A stretch of DNA of 64,000 nt from Nitrobacter winogradskyi (GCF_006539545.1 NZ_BJNF01000025.1:1-64000); one strand, 5' to 3'. Counted from the first letter of the stretch, positions 29,108 through 37,682 are shown. Numbers and translations: made by a program. The notes: generated by a model not told the origin, from the letters alone.

Positions 29108-31153
29108 TCAGCCATCAACCGTCGTTACGCCGATCGCATTCAGGCGGCGCCGGGCGCCTTCATGATTGTGACCGGCCGCCCGGCGATACCACTGCACCGC
29201 CGCGTCCTGATCCTTCGTCACGCCGCTTCCCGACATCAACGCGTCGCCGAGCGCGATCTGCGCTTCCGCCACATCCTGCCGGGCCGCCTTCTCCAACCAT
29301 TCAACCGCCTTCCCGGCGTCGGCCTCGCATCCCTGTCCTTTTCCAAGCATCACCGCGAGGTTGAACTGCGCGACCCTGTGTCCCTGTTGCGCGGCGGCCT
29401 CGTACCACTTCACTCCCTGCGCAAGATCCTGGGCCAGGCCGGAGCCGGTGCAATACAGCACGGCGAACTGAAACTGCGCGCCGGCATGGCCCGCATGCGC
29501 GGCCTTCGTCATCCAGGACGCGGCGGTCTCCGCATCACTGATGCCGCTGCCCGGATCGAGATGAAGCAGCGCCAGGGTATATTGAGCATCGACATGACCC
29601 GCGCCGGCGGCGCGGGCGAACCATGCAACCGCGGCCGCGATGTCTGCTTCCCCCCCGAACTTGCCCATATGCACCACGCCAAGCTGGAACGCGGCCGGCG
29701 CGTGATCCGCCTCGGCCGCCTCGATCAGCAGCGCCCTTGCCTGCTCAAGCTGTTCCGCCGAACCCTCCTGGTGAAGCAGGAAAAGCGCATAGGCTGTCCT
29801 GGCGTCCGGGTCTCCGCCCATAGCTGCCTTACAGAGCCATTCTCCCGCCAGCTTGGGATCGCGCGGAACCCCATTGCCTGCCGAGTAAAGTTTTCCGAGT
29901 TGCAACTGCGCGGCGGGGATGCCGCCTTCGGACGCGCGTTCGAACCATTCGATCGCGCGGTCTACATCGCGCTCGACGCCGGATCCATTGAGATAGAACA
30001 CGGCGATGTTGAACGCGGCCGTCGCGTGACCGTTGCGGGCCGCACGCTCGAACCATTTTGCAGCCTGACGAATGTTCGGACCGACGCCGGTGCCCGTCGC
30101 ATAGAACCGGCCCATGAAAAACTGCGCCTGTACGTCGTCCCGCTCGGCGGCCTTCTCGTACCAGACCGCGGCCTCCCGCAGATCCGGAGCGAATCCTCCG
30201 CCGTGGGAGTAAAACTCCGCCAGCGCCTGAATCGCGGGAAAGTAGTCCCTGCGCGCCGCCTTGCGCAGCGCGGTTTCAGCCTTGTCGACATCCTTCGCGA
30301 CACCATGGCCTTTCAGGCGCAACAGGCCGATGTTGTACAGCGCGATGATATCGTCATGCCTCGCAGCGCCCTGGAACAGACGGGCCGCTTCCGCGGGATT
30401 CTCCGGCATTCCCGTTCCCTTCAGGTTCATGAACGCGAGCGCGACCTGCGCCCTGACATGATCCTGCTCGGCCGCCTTGCGATACCAGGCCGCGGCCTGC
30501 TCGAAATCGACGGGAACCCCTTTGCCCTGGAAATGGATATCGCCGAGAGCGAATTCCGCCGCAGCGCAGTTCTGCTCAGCCGCAACCCCATACCATGCGA
30601 GCGCGATCTGGAGATTCTTCTCGCAGCCGAGTCCTTCACTGTACATATTGCCGAGGACCGTCTGCGCTTCGGCTTTGCCTTTGTCCGCCGCGGCCGATAT
30701 CCAGTGAAACGCCGCGTCAACATTCCGCTCAACGCTCGTTCCATGCGGAAACACAAGCTGGTGTATGTTCGACGCCTTGTCGCCCAGACGTATGGCCGAG
30801 GACTGACGCCATGTTTCGTGGCGATGCAGGCCCAGCAGCGGCTTCTCCCCCTGCAGAAAGATCAGGCCGAGTTGAAATTGCGCTTCGACATGGCCCAGCC
30901 GCGCCGCGCGCTCATACCAGATCGCGGCATCGGGCACGCTCCTGACAACCCCTTCGCCTTTCACATAAAGCTTTCCTATTCGATAGGCCGCCTCGGCCTC
31001 GCCCGCCTCCAACGCCAGCTTCCAGCACCTGATCGCTTCAAGATACTCGCCACGCTCATACGCGCCCATTCCATGCTCGAAGGGGCCACCGCGAGAAGAC
31101 CCAAGAACCGGACGACGAACCCATTGGAGAAGCGATCTGGATGAAAGCATCAT
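29108..31153 (-). CDS. Large Sel1-repeat (SLR) protein
   Basis: A 681-residue all-helical solenoid with roughly fifteen Sel1-like repeats of about 36 residues, for example AAYRIGKLYVKGEGVVRSVP and AEFALGDIHFQGKGVPVDFE. Each follows the A-x-x-x-LG-x-x-Y-x-x-G-x-G-V pattern. A non-repeat insertion sits near residues 108-135. No signal peptide or membrane segment is evident, so it is likely cytoplasmic. Its ATG overlaps the hlyD-like stop by four bases (ATGATG context), tying it to the type I secretion operon; a scaffold or chaperone role in secretion or glycan assembly is inferred from this coupling. Confidence 0.88.
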   Translation of the reverse strand: MMLSSRSLLQWVRRPVLGSSRGGPFEHGMGAYERGEYLEAIRCWKLALEAGEAEAAYRIGKLYVKGEGVVRSVPDAAIWYERAARLGHVEAQFQLGLIFLQGEKPLLGLHRHETWRQSSAIRLGDKASNIHQLVFPHGTSVERNVDAAFHWISAAADKGKAEAQTVLGNMYSEGLGCEKNLQIALAWYGVAAEQNCAAAEFALGDIHFQGKGVPVDFEQAAAWYRKAAEQDHVRAQVALAFMNLKGTGMPENPAEAARLFQGAARHDDIIALYNIGLLRLKGHGVAKDVDKAETALRKAARRDYFPAIQALAEFYSHGGGFAPDLREAAVWYEKAAERDDVQAQFFMGRFYATGTGVGPNIRQAAKWFERAARNGHATAAFNIAVFYLNGSGVERDVDRAIEWFERASEGGIPAAQLQLGKLYSAGNGVPRDPKLAGEWLCKAAMGGDPDARTAYALFLLHQEGSAEQLEQARALLIEAAEADHAPAAFQLGVVHMGKFGGEADIAAAVAWFARAAGAGHVDAQYTLALLHLDPGSGISDAETAASWMTKAAHAGHAGAQFQFAVLYCTGSGLAQDLAQGVKWYEAAAQQGHRVAQFNLAVMLGKGQGCEADAGKAVEWLEKAARQDVAEAQIALGDALMSGSGVTKDQDAAVQWYRRAAGHNHEGARRRLNAIGVTTVDG

Positions 31154-32496
31154 GGCTCCCGCATGGCCTCGCTCATGCCTTTCAACATTCCGCCGAGCAG
31201 ATACATCGCCACAGAACGGGTCCCGACGTTGATGTCTCCTTGCAGGGTCATGCCGGGAATGAGACGAAAATTACTCGGCACGCCCTTGAAGGCGGACGCG
31301 TCCACCGAGCATCTTGCCTTGTAATAGGCATCGACCGGTTTGCCGTCATCGTCGGTCGTGAATGTGCCTTCGCTGATCCAGCGCACCTTGCCATGCGCCG
31401 TGCCATGCTCCGCCGCATTGAAAGCGTCGATTTTCATCACGCAGGGGTCGCCTGCCCGGATGAACCCCACATCTCGCGCGGAGATCCTGATTTCCGCTTC
31501 CAGCTTGGTATCGATCGGCATGAGCGTAATGAAGGGATCGCCTGGCTTGAGCACTGATCCGACCGAAAGCTTGGCCATCGTCAGGACCACGGATGGTTCG
31601 GCAGCTGTCCAGCGCACGAGATCCTGGTGCTTGAAAGCTTTTTCATAGGTTGCCCGCGCTTCATCCAGCTTGTTGCGCGTCGTCACCAGGTCCTGGCTCA
31701 GTTGCGCAAACCATTGCTGCTTGAACGCGTCGCGATCGGCGGTGATAGATCCCAGTGTATTCTGCGCCTCGATCAGGCCGTTGTGGGCATTCTCCAGCGT
31801 CCGCAGCAACTCCAGCCTGGCGTCCTGGGAGATGTACATGTTGAGCTGGGATCCGGTGCCGCGCTCGGCGAGCGTCGTGCGCATCTGCTCGATCTTCGCC
31901 ATGATCTCTTCGCGCTGCCGATAGCGGGTATCATCGGCGCGAAGTTTCTCGATCGTCGCCTTGGTTTCCCTGATCTTTGATTCGAAGCTGTTGAGCTGGG
32001 CCTGATACTGAGCCACGCGCTGTTCATAGAGCGCCTTCTGCAAAGCGGCGTACTTCTGGAAGTCGGAATCCGGATTATCAGGAAACACCAGTGGCTGCTG
32101 TTTCAACTCGGCCTCATCGCGCCCCGCCTGCGCCTCCAGGCTCGCGATCTGCAGCTTCGCCTGCGTCAGATCCGCCGAGGTGAAAGTGGCATCGAGCGTC
32201 GCGAGTAGCTGCCCGGTCTTCACCTGCTCGCCCTCGCGCACGTCGATCGTCTTGATGATCGATGGATCGAGCGCCTGCAGGACATTGACGTGACCGACAG
32301 GGACGATGTTTCCGCTCAAGCTGGTGATGACGCGATCGACCTGCGTAAGACACAGAATTGCGACGATCGAAACCAGGAATGCGGACAGCACGAACAGGGT
32401 GACGCGCGCGACCAGCGGCTCCGCCGCCTCCCGGATTGCGTCGGTCTCCGACTGAAACTGGCGAACGGTCGCGAGCGAGGCCTGGCTAGGAGACAA
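31150..32496 (-). CDS. HlyD-family type I secretion membrane-fusion protein
   Basis: About 448 residues if started at a TTG at 32496, which overlaps the end of the ABC gene by 11 bases and has a GGAG site eight bases upstream. The open frame runs further upstream, but that part is antisense-like Arg/Ser-rich sequence inside the ABC gene. Residues 30-60 hold the single inner-membrane segment (VTLFVLSAFLVSIVAILCL). A lipoyl-type motif IDVREGEQVKTGQLLATLD follows, then about 200 residues of coiled coil, then the beta-barrel region (VVLTMAKLSVGSVLKPGDPF). It bridges the ABC transporter to an outer-membrane TolC-type channel, which is not encoded here. Confidence 0.9.
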   Translation of the reverse strand: MSPSQASLATVRQFQSETDAIREAAEPLVARVTLFVLSAFLVSIVAILCLTQVDRVITSLSGNIVPVGHVNVLQALDPSIIKTIDVREGEQVKTGQLLATLDATFTSADLTQAKLQIASLEAQAGRDEAELKQQPLVFPDNPDSDFQKYAALQKALYEQRVAQYQAQLNSFESKIRETKATIEKLRADDTRYRQREEIMAKIEQMRTTLAERGTGSQLNMYISQDARLELLRTLENAHNGLIEAQNTLGSITADRDAFKQQWFAQLSQDLVTTRNKLDEARATYEKAFKHQDLVRWTAAEPSVVLTMAKLSVGSVLKPGDPFITLMPIDTKLEAEIRISARDVGFIRAGDPCVMKIDAFNAAEHGTAHGKVRWISEGTFTTDDDGKPVDAYYKARCSVDASAFKGVPSNFRLIPGMTLQGDINVGTRSVAMYLLGGMLKGMSEAMREP

Positions 32497-34720
32497 GGGT
32501 TGGACTCCGGAGTTTCGGCTTATCGCTGCGGACCGCGGGCGCGAGGTGCGTATTCTGCTGGTACCAGAGCGAACTGTAGATATCGTTCCGCGCCAGCAGT
32601 TCCTCATGCCGCCCGATATCGTTGACCACGCCACGATCGAGCACGAGGATGGCATCGGCGGTCGTCAGCGACGACAGACGGTGCGAAATGACGATCAGAG
32701 TCCGGCCGCTCGCTATCCGCGCGATGTTGGCATTCACGATGGCTTCGCTGTCGGCGTCGAGCGCGCTCGTGGCCTCGTCGAGGATCAGAATCGGCGGATC
32801 GACGATCAGCGCGCGCGCAATCGCGAGCCGTTGCCGCTGCCCTCCTGAAAGATTGGGCGATCCTTCGTAGACATAGGTTTCGTAGCCGCGCGGTAGCTTG
32901 TCGATGAACTCCTCCGCGCCAGCCAGCCGCGCCGCCTTGACGATATCGTCAAAAGTGGCGTCAGGAGTGGCCGCGCAGATATTCTCCCGGATCGTGCCGC
33001 TGAAAAGAAAGTTCTCCTGCAGCACGATGCCGACATTCCGGCGCAGGTGATCGATGTCGTATTCGCGAACATCGATGCCGTCGATCTTGATCAGTCCGTC
33101 ATAGTCGGAATGCAACCGTTGCAGGAGTCGCGTGATCGTGGTCTTCCCCGAACCGCTCTTGCCCATCACACCGAGCGTGGCTCCGGGCGTCGCTTCAAAG
33201 GAAATACCGTTCAGCGATGGCGAAACCGCCCCCTTGTACCGGAAGGTAACGTCAGAGAACTCAACCTTGCCTTCAATCGGCGAGCGAACGCCGTGGCCGG
33301 AGCGGCCCTCCTCGGCCGGCTGGTTCACCAGCTTGCTGACCGTAGCGACCGCACTCCGCGCTTCGTCGTACTGATTGATCAGCTGCGCGATCTGCATCAG
33401 CGGGCCCGACACGCGCTGCGACAGCATCAGGAAGGCGAACAGCGCGCCGATATAGACGGGATCACTGTTTACAAGTGCGAGATAAACGCCGACCGCATAA
33501 GAGCCGCTCACCGCCAGCCGCTCCAAGGGGCGCACCACCGCCTGGATCGCGTTTCCGGTCATCCCCTCCGCAAGCCGCGCCTTGGCCACGCGCGCAACCA
33601 GCACATCCCACATATGTCGCTGCCGCGCGTCGAGCGCGAGCGACTTCACCGTTCGGATACCGTTGAGCGTTTGAACCAGAAACGCGCCTTGAGCGCCTTC
33701 GGCGACCAGAACGGCATTTGATATCTTACGGTAGGTCGGCAGCATCAGCATGAGCCACCCGACGATCATCGCCGATATCGTCAGAACAATCAGCGTCATG
33801 ATCGGGCTGAAGAAGAACATGACAGGCAGGAAGAAGATCAGCGTCGTCGAATCCAGTATCGTGCCGAACAGCTGCCCCATCAGGAACGAGCGGATCCGAT
33901 AGACTTCATGGATGTCGCGCGCCACGAGGCCGACGGCGGTCTGCTCGAAATAATCGATCGGAAGATTGAGGACCTTCTCAAACACGTAGGTGGACAGCTT
34001 GACGTCAAGCCTGGTCGTCAGCCGATGGACAAGGACTTGCCGGAGGAAGGCGAAGACGGCCTCGAATGCGATGATGACCAGCATCGCCAGACAAAGCACA
34101 TAGAAGGTGTTGAACGCGTGATAGAAGATCACCTTGTCCGACAGCAGGCGCCAGAACATGATGGGCGCGAGGCCGAGGAAGCCCAGCACCAGCGCGGCGA
34201 TGGCGACATCCCGAACGATACGACGCTCGCGAAACAGCAGCGCCGCGACGAGACCGAAACTAAAGGGTTGCGACTCGTCGGAGATTTCGTAGTTGCGCTT
34301 TGCCAGAATGACATCCCCGGACCAGATGTCTTCAAAGCGAAGCCTGTCGATCACCAGCAGGGCGTCTTCCGCGGCGTTCGGATCCCTCAGAGCGATGCGG
34401 GTATTGTTGGCGTCTCCCTCCACGGCCAGCAGCACCATGAAGCTTCCGTTGCGGAGGCCGACAATGGCCGGAAGCGCCTTTTTCAGATGGGACAGCCCGT
34501 CCCAATCCAGATTGACGTGCTTCGACCGCATGCCGGCGTTCTCGGCGCAGCGGACCAGCTGGCCGGGAGACACCTCGCTTTCGGCAAGAAGATTATCCTT
34601 GGTGAGCTGGGTCGACGTGAGATCGAGTCCATGCTGCCGGGCGATGATGACCAGGCATTCGAGGCCGGACGGCGGCATGGGATCGATATCGGCATCCTCG
34701 GCGACGGCTGGCGCGACCAT
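32486..34720 (-). CDS. Type I secretion ABC transporter with degenerate C39-like domain
   Basis: A 744-residue HlyB-type fused permease-ATPase. Residues 10-140 are a C39-like domain in which the catalytic Cys is replaced (PSGLECLVIIARQHG) and the His position reads NGSFMVLL, so it should bind cargo rather than cleave it. Residues 165-440 are the six-helix membrane domain. The ATPase has Walker A GKSGSGKTT near 520, signature LSGGQRQRLAIARAL near 625 and Walker B ILILDEATSALD near 645. The lack of peptidase residues points to RTX-type substrates with a C-terminal signal; a candidate is the RTX gene 1.3 kb upstream. First gene of the exporter operon. Confidence 0.92.
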   Translation of the reverse strand: MVAPAVAEDADIDPMPPSGLECLVIIARQHGLDLTSTQLTKDNLLAESEVSPGQLVRCAENAGMRSKHVNLDWDGLSHLKKALPAIVGLRNGSFMVLLAVEGDANNTRIALRDPNAAEDALLVIDRLRFEDIWSGDVILAKRNYEISDESQPFSFGLVAALLFRERRIVRDVAIAALVLGFLGLAPIMFWRLLSDKVIFYHAFNTFYVLCLAMLVIIAFEAVFAFLRQVLVHRLTTRLDVKLSTYVFEKVLNLPIDYFEQTAVGLVARDIHEVYRIRSFLMGQLFGTILDSTTLIFFLPVMFFFSPIMTLIVLTISAMIVGWLMLMLPTYRKISNAVLVAEGAQGAFLVQTLNGIRTVKSLALDARQRHMWDVLVARVAKARLAEGMTGNAIQAVVRPLERLAVSGSYAVGVYLALVNSDPVYIGALFAFLMLSQRVSGPLMQIAQLINQYDEARSAVATVSKLVNQPAEEGRSGHGVRSPIEGKVEFSDVTFRYKGAVSPSLNGISFEATPGATLGVMGKSGSGKTTITRLLQRLHSDYDGLIKIDGIDVREYDIDHLRRNVGIVLQENFLFSGTIRENICAATPDATFDDIVKAARLAGAEEFIDKLPRGYETYVYEGSPNLSGGQRQRLAIARALIVDPPILILDEATSALDADSEAIVNANIARIASGRTLIVISHRLSSLTTADAILVLDRGVVNDIGRHEELLARNDIYSSLWYQQNTHLAPAVRSDKPKLRSPTLVS

Positions 34721-35084
34721 GAATCTCGCTCTGTCTGTTGCAATTCATGATAGGTCATCTTTGCTATCAATAGATTGATAATGACCACTCAATAATAACA
34801 TTACATACAATGAAAGTGACGGAAACACGAACATCTTAAAGTGATAAGGCGGCGACGTTCGGGCGGTAATCGACCGCATTCATCGCGCTACGGAGCCCGG
34901 ATCAAGCAGCAGGAAGCCTGGGCTTAACATTGTGTCCCGCACGCATCGGTCGAGGCATGGCGTTTTCGAGCGAAAGCATGCTCTCAAGGCTCGACCGCGG
35001 GATGGGCATACCGGTGCGCGCGAATGAAGCGCGTCAGATCAGATCTGAGAACCCCGTTTTTGGTTCATCAGAAGCGGAGGGGTT
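34721..35084. other. Intergenic region with exporter promoter zone and a dispersed repeat
   Basis: A gene-free stretch of 364 bp. Bases 34740-34845 are A/T-rich (ATTGATAATGACCACTCAAT) and probably contain the promoter of the minus-strand exporter operon. The rest, from about 34960, is a reverse-orientation dispersed repeat (separate entry). No small gene was recognised. Confidence 0.55.
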
Positions 35085-35086
35085 CT
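34960..35086 (-). repeat. Dispersed repeat copy 3 (reverse)
   Basis: Starts GGCGTTTTCGAGCGAAAGCA, continues with GCGAATGAAGCGCGTCAGA and ends with paired arms around CCCCGTTTTTGGTTCATCAG / AAGCGGAGGGGTTC. It abuts the stop codon of the methyltransferase gene at 35085. Confidence 0.7.
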
Positions 35087-35873
35087 AACCCGCCAGTTCC
35101 TGGAAGTTGAACCCGCTTACCAACAAGGTTTTCTTGATGGCTGCATCATCAGCCTCGGGCATCAAAGCCAGCGCGCAGACCTCGAAATTCTGCATCGCCA
35201 CCGACACGGCGGGAAAGCCGGCCGTCAATAACAGATTGCCGAGCCTCTCGGCGGTAAACCCGGTGCGGTGAGCCATATGAACATGCCCTTCCTCGATCGC
35301 CCGGGAATGACCATAGAGCATGTCGAGCGGCCGGATCGGACCGGCCGGCGAGTGATAGGCGACGGCCGCAATGCCTTGCTCGACGATAAAGCGAGCCACC
35401 GCCGTAACATCAGGGCTCATGATCAGGGCGAAGCCGTCCGGTTTCAGGACCCGATGGAACTGGCGCAGGGTGGGGAAAATCTCGTGGGCATAGAGATGCT
35501 CAAGAACGTGCGATGACCATATCACATCAAACGATTGCGGCGCGAACGACGTTTCCAGTTCGAGGATGGAACCTACGACGTGAGGTTTGACCTTCGGGTC
35601 GATATCAAAGCGCAATTCCTCCAGTCCTCGCTCCTGAACCAGCCGAGCGATTCGTCTGGCGGATCCGGGGCCGGAGCCCGCATTGAGCAAGCGCTTGATA
35701 GCTGGGTTCAATATCGGCTCCTGGTTCCCGCCGGAGCTATCGGAGAACAAGATCGAACCATACCGCTCCGGCGACCGCCAACCATGACCGTATCGATGTG
35801 GCCTCACAAAGGCACGAACGGCCTTGGGGTCTTCATGTTTTGACGCGTCTTCTTCACGCGAACCGGATTCCAT
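35085..35873 (-). CDS. SAM-dependent methyltransferase-domain protein
   Basis: Up to 262 residues. Motif I is RLLNAGSGPGSARR near residue 62, motif II lies around LRFDIDPKVKPHVVG, and SFDVIWSSHVLEHLYAHEI is the type 11 methyltransferase signature; RVLKPDGFALIMSPDV follows. The first ~21 residues are encoded by dispersed repeat copy 4, so the ATG at 35873 may not be used; a GTG at 35807 would give a start just before HRYGHGWRSPERYG. It lies between the RTX gene and the exporter operon on the same strand, suggesting a role in glycan or protein modification for the same pathway. Substrate unknown. Confidence 0.78.
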   Translation of the reverse strand: MESGSREEDASKHEDPKAVRAFVRPHRYGHGWRSPERYGSILFSDSSGGNQEPILNPAIKRLLNAGSGPGSARRIARLVQERGLEELRFDIDPKVKPHVVGSILELETSFAPQSFDVIWSSHVLEHLYAHEIFPTLRQFHRVLKPDGFALIMSPDVTAVARFIVEQGIAAVAYHSPAGPIRPLDMLYGHSRAIEEGHVHMAHRTGFTAERLGNLLLTAGFPAVSVAMQNFEVCALALMPEADDAAIKKTLLVSGFNFQELAG

Positions 35874-35921
35874 ACCCGGCTCAGGTCCGAGGACATGCTT
35901 CGCTCGAAAACACTATAGAGG
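35837..35921 (+). repeat. Dispersed repeat copy 4, overlapping a gene start
   Basis: TTTTGACGCGTCTTCTTCAC, then GCGAACCGGATTCCATACCC, then GAGGACATGCTTCGCTCGAA and AACACTATAG. Full-length and close to copies 1 and 9. It overlaps the apparent 5' end of the methyltransferase frame on the opposite strand. Confidence 0.8.
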
Positions 35922-35960
35922 CCTGTCATTGCATCACAGAAACGAAGAAGTATCACACAA

Positions 35961-35990
35961 GCAAAAGCCCCGCCGAGGCGGGGCTTTAAC
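35961..35990 (-). terminator. Rho-independent terminator of the RTX gene
   Basis: An 11-bp perfect stem (AAAGCCCCGCC with GGCGGGGCTTT) and a very short loop, 25 bp downstream of the RTX stop codon. On the minus strand it is followed by TTTTGC. The hairpin separates the RTX transcript from the downstream methyltransferase. Confidence 0.85.
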
Positions 35991-36012
35991 AATCCTGTCC
36001 TCCTGGCTCGGA

Positions 36013-37221
36013 CTACGAGAGCTTCGGCAGGGTGACGATCTGGTCGCTGAAATGCAGTTCCTCAACGCCATTAACCGCGACGGTCTGTTGATCGCTGAAG
36101 TGCAGTGTGTAGGTCGAGGTGCTCGCATCGACATCGATCTTGGCGACATCGAAGAACGACCGGCCAGCGAATTCAGCCGTGTCGTTACCGCTGCCGCCGA
36201 AGATCGTATCGCTGCCACTGCGCGCCTCGATCCGGAAGGTGTCATCGCCGCCGCCGCCGTACAGCGTGGAGTTGGCACTCCCATCACCGGACAGCAGCGT
36301 AAACTGATCATTGCCAGCACCGCCCTGCAGCACATCGCCCTGCACGCCTACCAGCGTGTCGTTCCCAGCGCCGCCTATAAGCGTGTTGTATCCTCCCGTA
36401 TCGCCGCCACCGCCATGGTCGCCGCTACCTCCGCCACCATGATCCCATCCACGGTCACCGCCGCGACCGCCACCGTGATCATCTCCGCGACCCCATCCAC
36501 GGCCATCTCCACGACCGCCGCCATGATCATCTCCGCGGCCCCATCCACGGTCATCTCCACGACCGCCACCGTGATCATCTCCGCGGCCCCAACCACGGTC
36601 ATCTCCACGACCGCCGCCATGATCATGCCCACGGCCAGCGGCGCCGAAGGCGCTGTCGTCCGCACTGGCAATGCGCGCGTCGCCGCCACTGCCCGCGGCC
36701 CGCGCACCACCGGACACCAGGAGGTCATTACCAGCACCTCCGTCCAGCGTATCGTTGCCGGTACCGCCGTAAATGCTGTCATTGCCGGCCCCGCCGAACA
36801 GCAGGTTATCGCCTTCGCTCGCCCGGATCACATCGTTGCCGCTGCCGCCGTAGACCGTATCGTTGCCGCTATCATGCAGGTTGATCGTATCATGCCCTTT
36901 GCCTGCGGCGACAAAGACGTCGTTATCCCCTCCGGTCACGTCAAGCCTGGCGCTGTGATCATCCAGCACGATCGCTTTCAGGTTGGGGTTCGTCTCGACA
37001 TTCGTCGAGTTGGATACCCCCAGAATCTGGACGACAGGCGGAACCTCTCCGCCTGGAAACGGCCCGGACTGGAGCCATCCCCTCGCACTATTGTCGTCAT
37101 CGTTGAACACACCGCTTTGCTCGAGCGAATCGATCAACGCCGATCGCACGCCCGCCTCGATGTTTCCGTTACTATGGAAAAACTCGCCTAGCTCGGTCTT
37201 CGTCAGGTAGGAAACGGCCAT
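36013..37221 (-). CDS. RTX-type calcium-binding protein with an internal tandem repeat, likely type I secreted
   Basis: A 402-residue protein. Residues 1-70 are non-repeat, residues 75-165 carry nonapeptide RTX repeats (GGSGNDVI, GGAGNDSIYGGTGNDTLDG), then come residues 190-275 with a low-complexity block of GRGDDHGGGRGDDRGWG units. A second RTX block (GGAGNDTLVG, GGAGNDQFTL, GGSGNDTAEF) follows at about 280-345. The last ~55 residues (YTLHFSDQQTVAVNGVEELH) resemble the C-terminal region that serves as a type I signal. No N-terminal signal peptide. It lies upstream of a HlyB/HlyD-type exporter on the same strand and is the natural cargo candidate. Adhesin, matrix or surface-layer roles are all possible. 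Confidence 0.88.
   Translation of the reverse strand: MAVSYLTKTELGEFFHSNGNIEAGVRSALIDSLEQSGVFNDDDNSARGWLQSGPFPGGEVPPVVQILGVSNSTNVETNPNLKAIVLDDHSARLDVTGGDNDVFVAAGKGHDTINLHDSGNDTVYGGSGNDVIRASEGDNLLFGGAGNDSIYGGTGNDTLDGGAGNDLLVSGGARAAGSGGDARIASADDSAFGAAGRGHDHGGGRGDDRGWGRGDDHGGGRGDDRGWGRGDDHGGGRGDGRGWGRGDDHGGGRGGDRGWDHGGGGSGDHGGGGDTGGYNTLIGGAGNDTLVGVQGDVLQGGAGNDQFTLLSGDGSANSTLYGGGGDDTFRIEARSGSDTIFGGSGNDTAEFAGRSFFDVAKIDVDASTSTYTLHFSDQQTVAVNGVEELHFSDQIVTLPKLS
36473..36636 (-). repeat. 48-bp in-frame tandem repeat inside the RTX gene
   Basis: Three full 48-bp units start at 36473, 36521 and 36569, followed by a partial unit from 36617; a degenerate unit precedes them from about 36437. Each encodes 16 residues of the GDDHGGGRGDDRGWGR type. 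The units differ at only a few bases, indicating recent expansion, so copy number probably varies between strains. Confidence 0.9.
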
Positions 37222-37682
37222 GGCGCCCTCTAGCTGGATTCTTTAAGAGACTGAATTCTTCAAGAGTCATGCGAAAGCAGAGATGACGGTCGACGCCAAT
37301 CGACACCGCATGCTGCAATTCGAAGGTGCTAGACTTTGTGCCAAATCCGAGCCTCGCATATAACATATAAATGTTATGCAAGCCCTAGATTGTTAAGTAC
37401 ATGTTAGTGGCACCGCAGCACCGAAGTCAAGCGTCAAGTTACGCTCCCTTCATTTAACATTTAGGGGGGTCGCATCCCTGGCCGCCATGCGTGCTTCGCC
37501 GCTGGGATTTCGGGCCGATTTCACCCCATTCCCGCCGAAATCGTGGGGCAGACATGCAAAAAACGTAAGGAAGACCGCTGAAAACCTTACCTCACATCCA
37601 ATTGTGACGACCGGCCAATCGATGGTAACGTTCGCGGATGCTTTTACCAGAAAATGTGAGGATGTGTTATCGTGGCGCCCGC
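37222..37682. other. Divergent A/T-rich intergenic region between the RTX and ParA genes
   Basis: A 461-bp gene-free stretch with A/T-rich patches (CATATAACATATAAATGTTA near 37358 and CATTTAACATTTAGG near 37450). Promoters of the RTX gene (minus) and the ParA-type gene (plus) should lie here. A short plus-strand frame around 37487-37879 overlaps the ParA gene and has no recognisable features. Confidence 0.5.

Noticed and set aside
29162-31144. Long open frame (660 codons) opposite the Sel1-repeat gene
   Set aside because: Mirror image of a repetitive coding sequence, with Arg-rich low-quality composition. The Sel1 frame has the recognisable repeat pattern.
36400-36640. Possible CRISPR array
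   Set aside because: The regularly spaced 48-bp units are in-frame coding repeats with no spacers between them and no cas genes in the window.
35824-37191. Long open frame (455 codons) opposite the RTX gene
   Set aside because: It is antisense to an RTX protein with clear motifs. The repeats in the DNA and high GC keep the opposite frame open. No domain or ribosome-binding site.
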